From: Sandaracinus amylolyticus
GTDB taxonomy: Bacteria; Myxococcota_A; Polyangia; Polyangiales; Sandaracinaceae
DNA: 64,000 nt
Assembly (NCBI RefSeq): GCF_021631985.1
Contig: NZ_CP070225.1
Location: 5,332,001-5,396,000 of the forward strand
Reading direction: 5' to 3'
A program made the translations under genes and the position numbers. The notes beneath the pieces were generated by a model. It made no database searches. It saw only the letters and a list, made by a program, of their open reading frames with translations, and was not told the DNA's origin. Of the stretch, positions 61,696 to 64,000 are shown piece by piece. Every line of letters starts with the position of its first letter. Within the stretch, counting starts at the first letter, position 1.

Positions 61696-62463
61696 TCAGG
61701 CCGCGAGCGGGCGCTCGGTGCGCTCCCAGCGCGCGAGGCTGCCGGGCTCGATGTCGCGGGTGCGCAGCGGCTCGTACGGCGGCGGCGGCGCGATGCGGAG
61801 GCGCGCGCGGACCTCGGAGAGCGGCAGCGCGAGCATCGTCTCCCAGGGCTGCTCGGGCAGCCACGCCGCGGTGCGGCCGCGGTGATAGCCGCCGACGATC
61901 AGCTCGCGCGCCGCGAGGGCCGCGGCCTTGAGCCAGCCCATCGCGGCGATGAAGCCGACGCCCGGCGTGCCGGTCTGCGCGAACGAGAACGCGAGGAGCG
62001 AGGCCTCGCCCAGCAGATCGCCGTGATAGCCGGTGACGACGTGCCAGAGGTCGTGGGTGTCGCGCAGGCGATCGCCGACGTAGAAGAGCTCGGCCTCGTC
62101 GCCGCTCGCCGGCGCGGTGTCGGTGGAGCCTTCGATGCTCGCGGAGACGAGGCCGTCCGCGGTGATGCCCTCGGCGTCGAGGAACGCCAAGTAGGCGCGG
62201 CCGAGGCTGCCCTCGGGCATCGCGGCGAGCGCGGCGCGATCGCGCAACGAGACCAGCAGATCGGGGCGCTCGCGGAGGATGCGACGGCCGTCGGCGCTGC
62301 GGCGCATGCGATCGCGGGTGCGCTCGAGCTCGCGGAACGAGAGCGCCTCGATGATCGTGAAGACGTGCCGCGTGTCGTCGGGGTCGCGCAGCAGACGCCA
62401 CATCGCTGGCGCGGCATCCCAGGGCCGCAGCGGCTTCTTGTGTGCGCTCGACGTGTCGTGCAT
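61696..62463 (-). CDS. Coq4-like protein
   Basis: The 255-residue product has the Coq4 family signature HDLWHVVTGYHGDLLGE near the middle, with the HDxxH-x(11)-E metal-binding pattern. Coq4 supports ubiquinone synthesis in mitochondria and some bacteria, and has been tied to oxidative decarboxylation of a quinone precursor. The gene starts at ATG 62463 after GAGGAG and is divergent from a TetR regulator 59 bases away. The role in this organism, which may use menaquinone, is uncertain. Confidence 0.85.
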   Translation of the reverse strand: MHDTSSAHKKPLRPWDAAPAMWRLLRDPDDTRHVFTIIEALSFRELERTRDRMRRSADGRRILRERPDLLVSLRDRAALAAMPEGSLGRAYLAFLDAEGITADGLVSASIEGSTDTAPASGDEAELFYVGDRLRDTHDLWHVVTGYHGDLLGEASLLAFSFAQTGTPGVGFIAAMGWLKAAALAARELIVGGYHRGRTAAWLPEQPWETMLALPLSEVRARLRIAPPPPYEPLRTRDIEPGSLARWERTERPLAA

Positions 62464-62483
62464 CGTGGTGCTCCTCTCGCTGT

Positions 62484-62521
62484 CGACAGGATTGTTGATA
62501 GCTACCGACAGGATTGTCAAC
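62484..62521. promoter_or_regulatory. Candidate TetR operator between the Coq4-like and TetR genes
   Basis: CGACAGGATTGT occurs twice (62484-62495 and 62506-62517), 22 bases apart, in the only space between the divergent genes. TGTTGA and TCAACA form an inverted pair around the second copy. This periodicity of about two helical turns is typical of binding sites for TetR dimers. Confidence 0.6.
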
Positions 62522-62522
62522 A

Positions 62523-63167
62523 GTGACGAGCAGGGCGACCAAGAAGCGGACGAAGAAGGCGGAGAGCGTCGCGCCGCCGCGGGTGCGTCGCTCGGCGGAG
62601 GACGCCCGGCGCGCGATCCTCGATGCGGCCGAGGTGCGCCTCGCGGAGCGCGGGCCCGACTCGATCCGTCTCCAGGACGTCGCGCGCGCGGTCGGGATGT
62701 CGCACTCGACGGTGCTGCATCACTTCGGCAGCCGCGAGGCGCTGCTCGAGGCGGTCGTGCGCCGCGCGATGGAGCGCCTCACCGACGACATGCTCACGTC
62801 GTTCGCGGCGGGCGAGGACGCGCGCGATCCCGCGGCGATGCTCGAGCGCGTGTTCGCGGCGTTCGGCGGCGGTCAGGCGCGCATGCTGAGCTGGCTGCGG
62901 CTCACCGGGATCGACGTGAACGTCGACGAGCGCTACCTGCTCGACGTCGCGCGCGCCGCGCACGGGCTGCGCCCCGAGGGCACCGACGGGAAGAAGCCGC
63001 CCTTCGAGGACACGCTCTTCACGATGATGCTCGCGAGCCTCGCGGCGTACGCCGATGGCATCGCGGGCGAGCCGACGCGAAGGAGCGCGGGGCTGGGTGA
63101 CGATCCGGCGGCGGCCAAGCGCTTCCGCACCTGGCTCGCCCACCTGCTCTCCACCCACCTCGGCTGA
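62523..63167 (+). CDS. TetR family transcriptional regulator
   Basis: This 214-residue protein starts at GTG 62523, directly after the repeats. Residues about 25-75 are a TetR helix-turn-helix: ARRAILDAAEVRLAERGPDS, IRLQDVARAVGMSHSTVLHH, then FGSREALLEAV. The C-terminal ligand domain is of normal length. It probably represses the divergent Coq4-like gene and itself. The inducer is unknown. Confidence 0.92.
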   Translation: MTSRATKKRTKKAESVAPPRVRRSAEDARRAILDAAEVRLAERGPDSIRLQDVARAVGMSHSTVLHHFGSREALLEAVVRRAMERLTDDMLTSFAAGEDARDPAAMLERVFAAFGGGQARMLSWLRLTGIDVNVDERYLLDVARAAHGLRPEGTDGKKPPFEDTLFTMMLASLAAYADGIAGEPTRRSAGLGDDPAAAKRFRTWLAHLLSTHLG

Positions 63168-63198
63168 CGAGCTCGATCGTGCACGTGCACGTCGACGA

Positions 63199-64000
63199 TC
63201 ACCGCCGCCGTCGCACCACGAAGGCGAGCATCGCGATCACGCCGGCCCACGTCGCGGCGCGCCCATCACCGCGACCGGCCGCACGACACCCGCACCCACT
63301 CGACGTCGGCTCGACCTCGGTCGCGCCATCGACGCCGTTCGATCCATCCACACGCACGATCGCGCCGTCGATCGCGCCCGCGTCCTCACCCGGCGCGACG
63401 CCGCCGTCCATCTCGGGCTCGATCTCCACGCGCAGCCCGAGCTCGAGCTCGAGATCGAACGAGAGGTCGCTCGAGGTCGCGTTCGACTGCTTCACGACCG
63501 CCGCGATCCAGTTCTCGCCCACGACGAACGGATTGCCCGCGGCGAGATCGAGCGTCGAGTCGAGCGTCGCCTCGTCGCCCGCGCCGCTGGTCGCCCACGC
63601 CTCGTGCGCGAGATCGTCGACCAGCGCCGACGCGACCTGCGTGCCGTTCACGAAGATCGCGATGCCGTCGTCGTAGGTCGCGCGCACCCGCGCGAAGTCC
63701 ACCTCGCTCCCGAGCTCGATGCGGCGACGGAAGTACACGGTCGGGATGTTCGGCGTCGCGTCGCGCAGCTCCGTCGCTTCGTCACCGTCGCCGTAGCCGA
63801 GCTCGCCGCGACCTTCGGGCCACGTGCCGCCCGCGCCGGTCTGCCATCCATCGGCGTGCGCGGTGTCGTCGTCGGAGTACTGCCACACGTCGCCGAACGC
63901 GATCACGGTGTCGCGCGCCGACGCGGCGAGCACGAAGTCCTCGCTCTCGTCGACGTTCGTCGGGACGTCGCTCTCGCGGATGCGCACCCGCACGTGCTCG
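63199..64000 (-). CDS. Surface protein with MYXO-CTERM-like tail (5' end outside the window)
   Basis: The frame is open to the right edge, so the start is missing; at least 267 residues are present. The visible part has a beta-sandwich-like domain: WQYSDDDTAHADGWQTGAGG, VYFRRRIELGSEVDFAR, then YDDGIAIFVNGTQVA, a carbohydrate-binding-like fold known from secreted myxobacterial enzymes. The C-terminus has SSGCGCRAAGRG, a hydrophobic stretch and RRRR, a MYXO-CTERM sorting signal. An enzyme domain may lie upstream. It faces the TetR gene with 31 bases between. Confidence 0.75.
   Translation of the reverse strand, partial: EHVRVRIRESDVPTNVDESEDFVLAASARDTVIAFGDVWQYSDDDTAHADGWQTGAGGTWPEGRGELGYGDGDEATELRDATPNIPTVYFRRRIELGSEVDFARVRATYDDGIAIFVNGTQVASALVDDLAHEAWATSGAGDEATLDSTLDLAAGNPFVVGENWIAAVVKQSNATSSDLSFDLELELGLRVEIEPEMDGGVAPGEDAGAIDGAIVRVDGSNGVDGATEVEPTSSGCGCRAAGRGDGRAATWAGVIAMLAFVVRRRR

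Noticed and set aside
1..64000. Prophage, insertion sequence or integrative element
   Set aside because: I found no transposase, integrase, terminal repeats or tRNA-associated duplication. Codon use appears uniform.

Overview
The window is very G+C-rich DNA with third-position G/C-biased codons, frequent GTG starts and many secreted lipoproteins. It looks like a chromosomal segment of a myxobacterium, probably a Sandaracinus/Polyangiales-type member of the Myxococcota. This is inferred from two C-terminal tails of MYXO-CTERM type (46567-47364, 63199-64000), Cys-rich lipoproteins, a soluble Ser/Thr kinase fused to a receiver, and a chemosensory operon. I assign 53 protein genes, two of them cut by the window edges. 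I see no tRNA, rRNA, CRISPR array, insertion sequence or prophage.

Layout. 1-1178: pyruvate dehydrogenase E1 genes (minus). 1487-12244: an outer-membrane barrel gene followed by two very large paralogous metzincin-type lipoproteins (minus). 12701-15459: an active/inactive M16 peptidase pair (minus). 15544-17969: gltX and a CPBP membrane protease. 18253-25122: a compact chemosensory operon (CheW, receiver, small CheW-like protein, methyl-accepting protein, CheA-receiver, CheB, CheR-TPR). 25130-31275: a minus-strand operon of TonB-dependent receptor, two periplasmic binding proteins and a YfiR-like protein, with no transport ATPase or permease. 31478-39608: a processive family-2 glycosyltransferase, a large lipoprotein, an EamA transporter, PPK2, a kynureninase-like PLP enzyme and a Cys-rich lipoprotein. 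39813-44412: a small lipoprotein, two hotdog thioesterases, a SMUG-type uracil-DNA glycosylase, an amidase and ruvC. 44409-46604: Ser/Thr kinase-receiver facing HPt-receiver. 46567-50088: matrixin, pentaheme cytochrome lipoprotein with perfect 18-bp tandem repeats, and a LysM/M23 endopeptidase. 50190-54184: a conserved-looking unknown, methyltransferase, XRE-cupin regulator, NUDIX hydrolase and another unknown. 54181-58388: ECF sigma factor, fatty-acid desaturase and MerR regulator, then thioredoxin, an envelope lipoprotein and a YfhL-type ferredoxin. 58493-64000: rimO, an M28 peptidase lipoprotein, a Coq4-like protein facing a TetR regulator, and the C-terminal part of a MYXO-CTERM protein.

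How the genes work together. Many same-strand neighbours overlap by 1-4 bases (ATGA, GTGA, TGATG), so the operons above are well supported. Several convergent pairs meet at one shared palindromic stop: TGATCA three times and CTAA twice. The strongest candidates for undescribed systems are (a) the paired ~1500-residue metzincin lipoproteins with their barrel protein, (b) the receptor/binding-protein/YfiR operon, which looks more like surface sensing than import, and (c) the Ser/Thr kinase-receiver plus HPt-receiver pair, which joins two phosphorylation chemistries. All functions are inferred from recognisable motifs; no database search was run.
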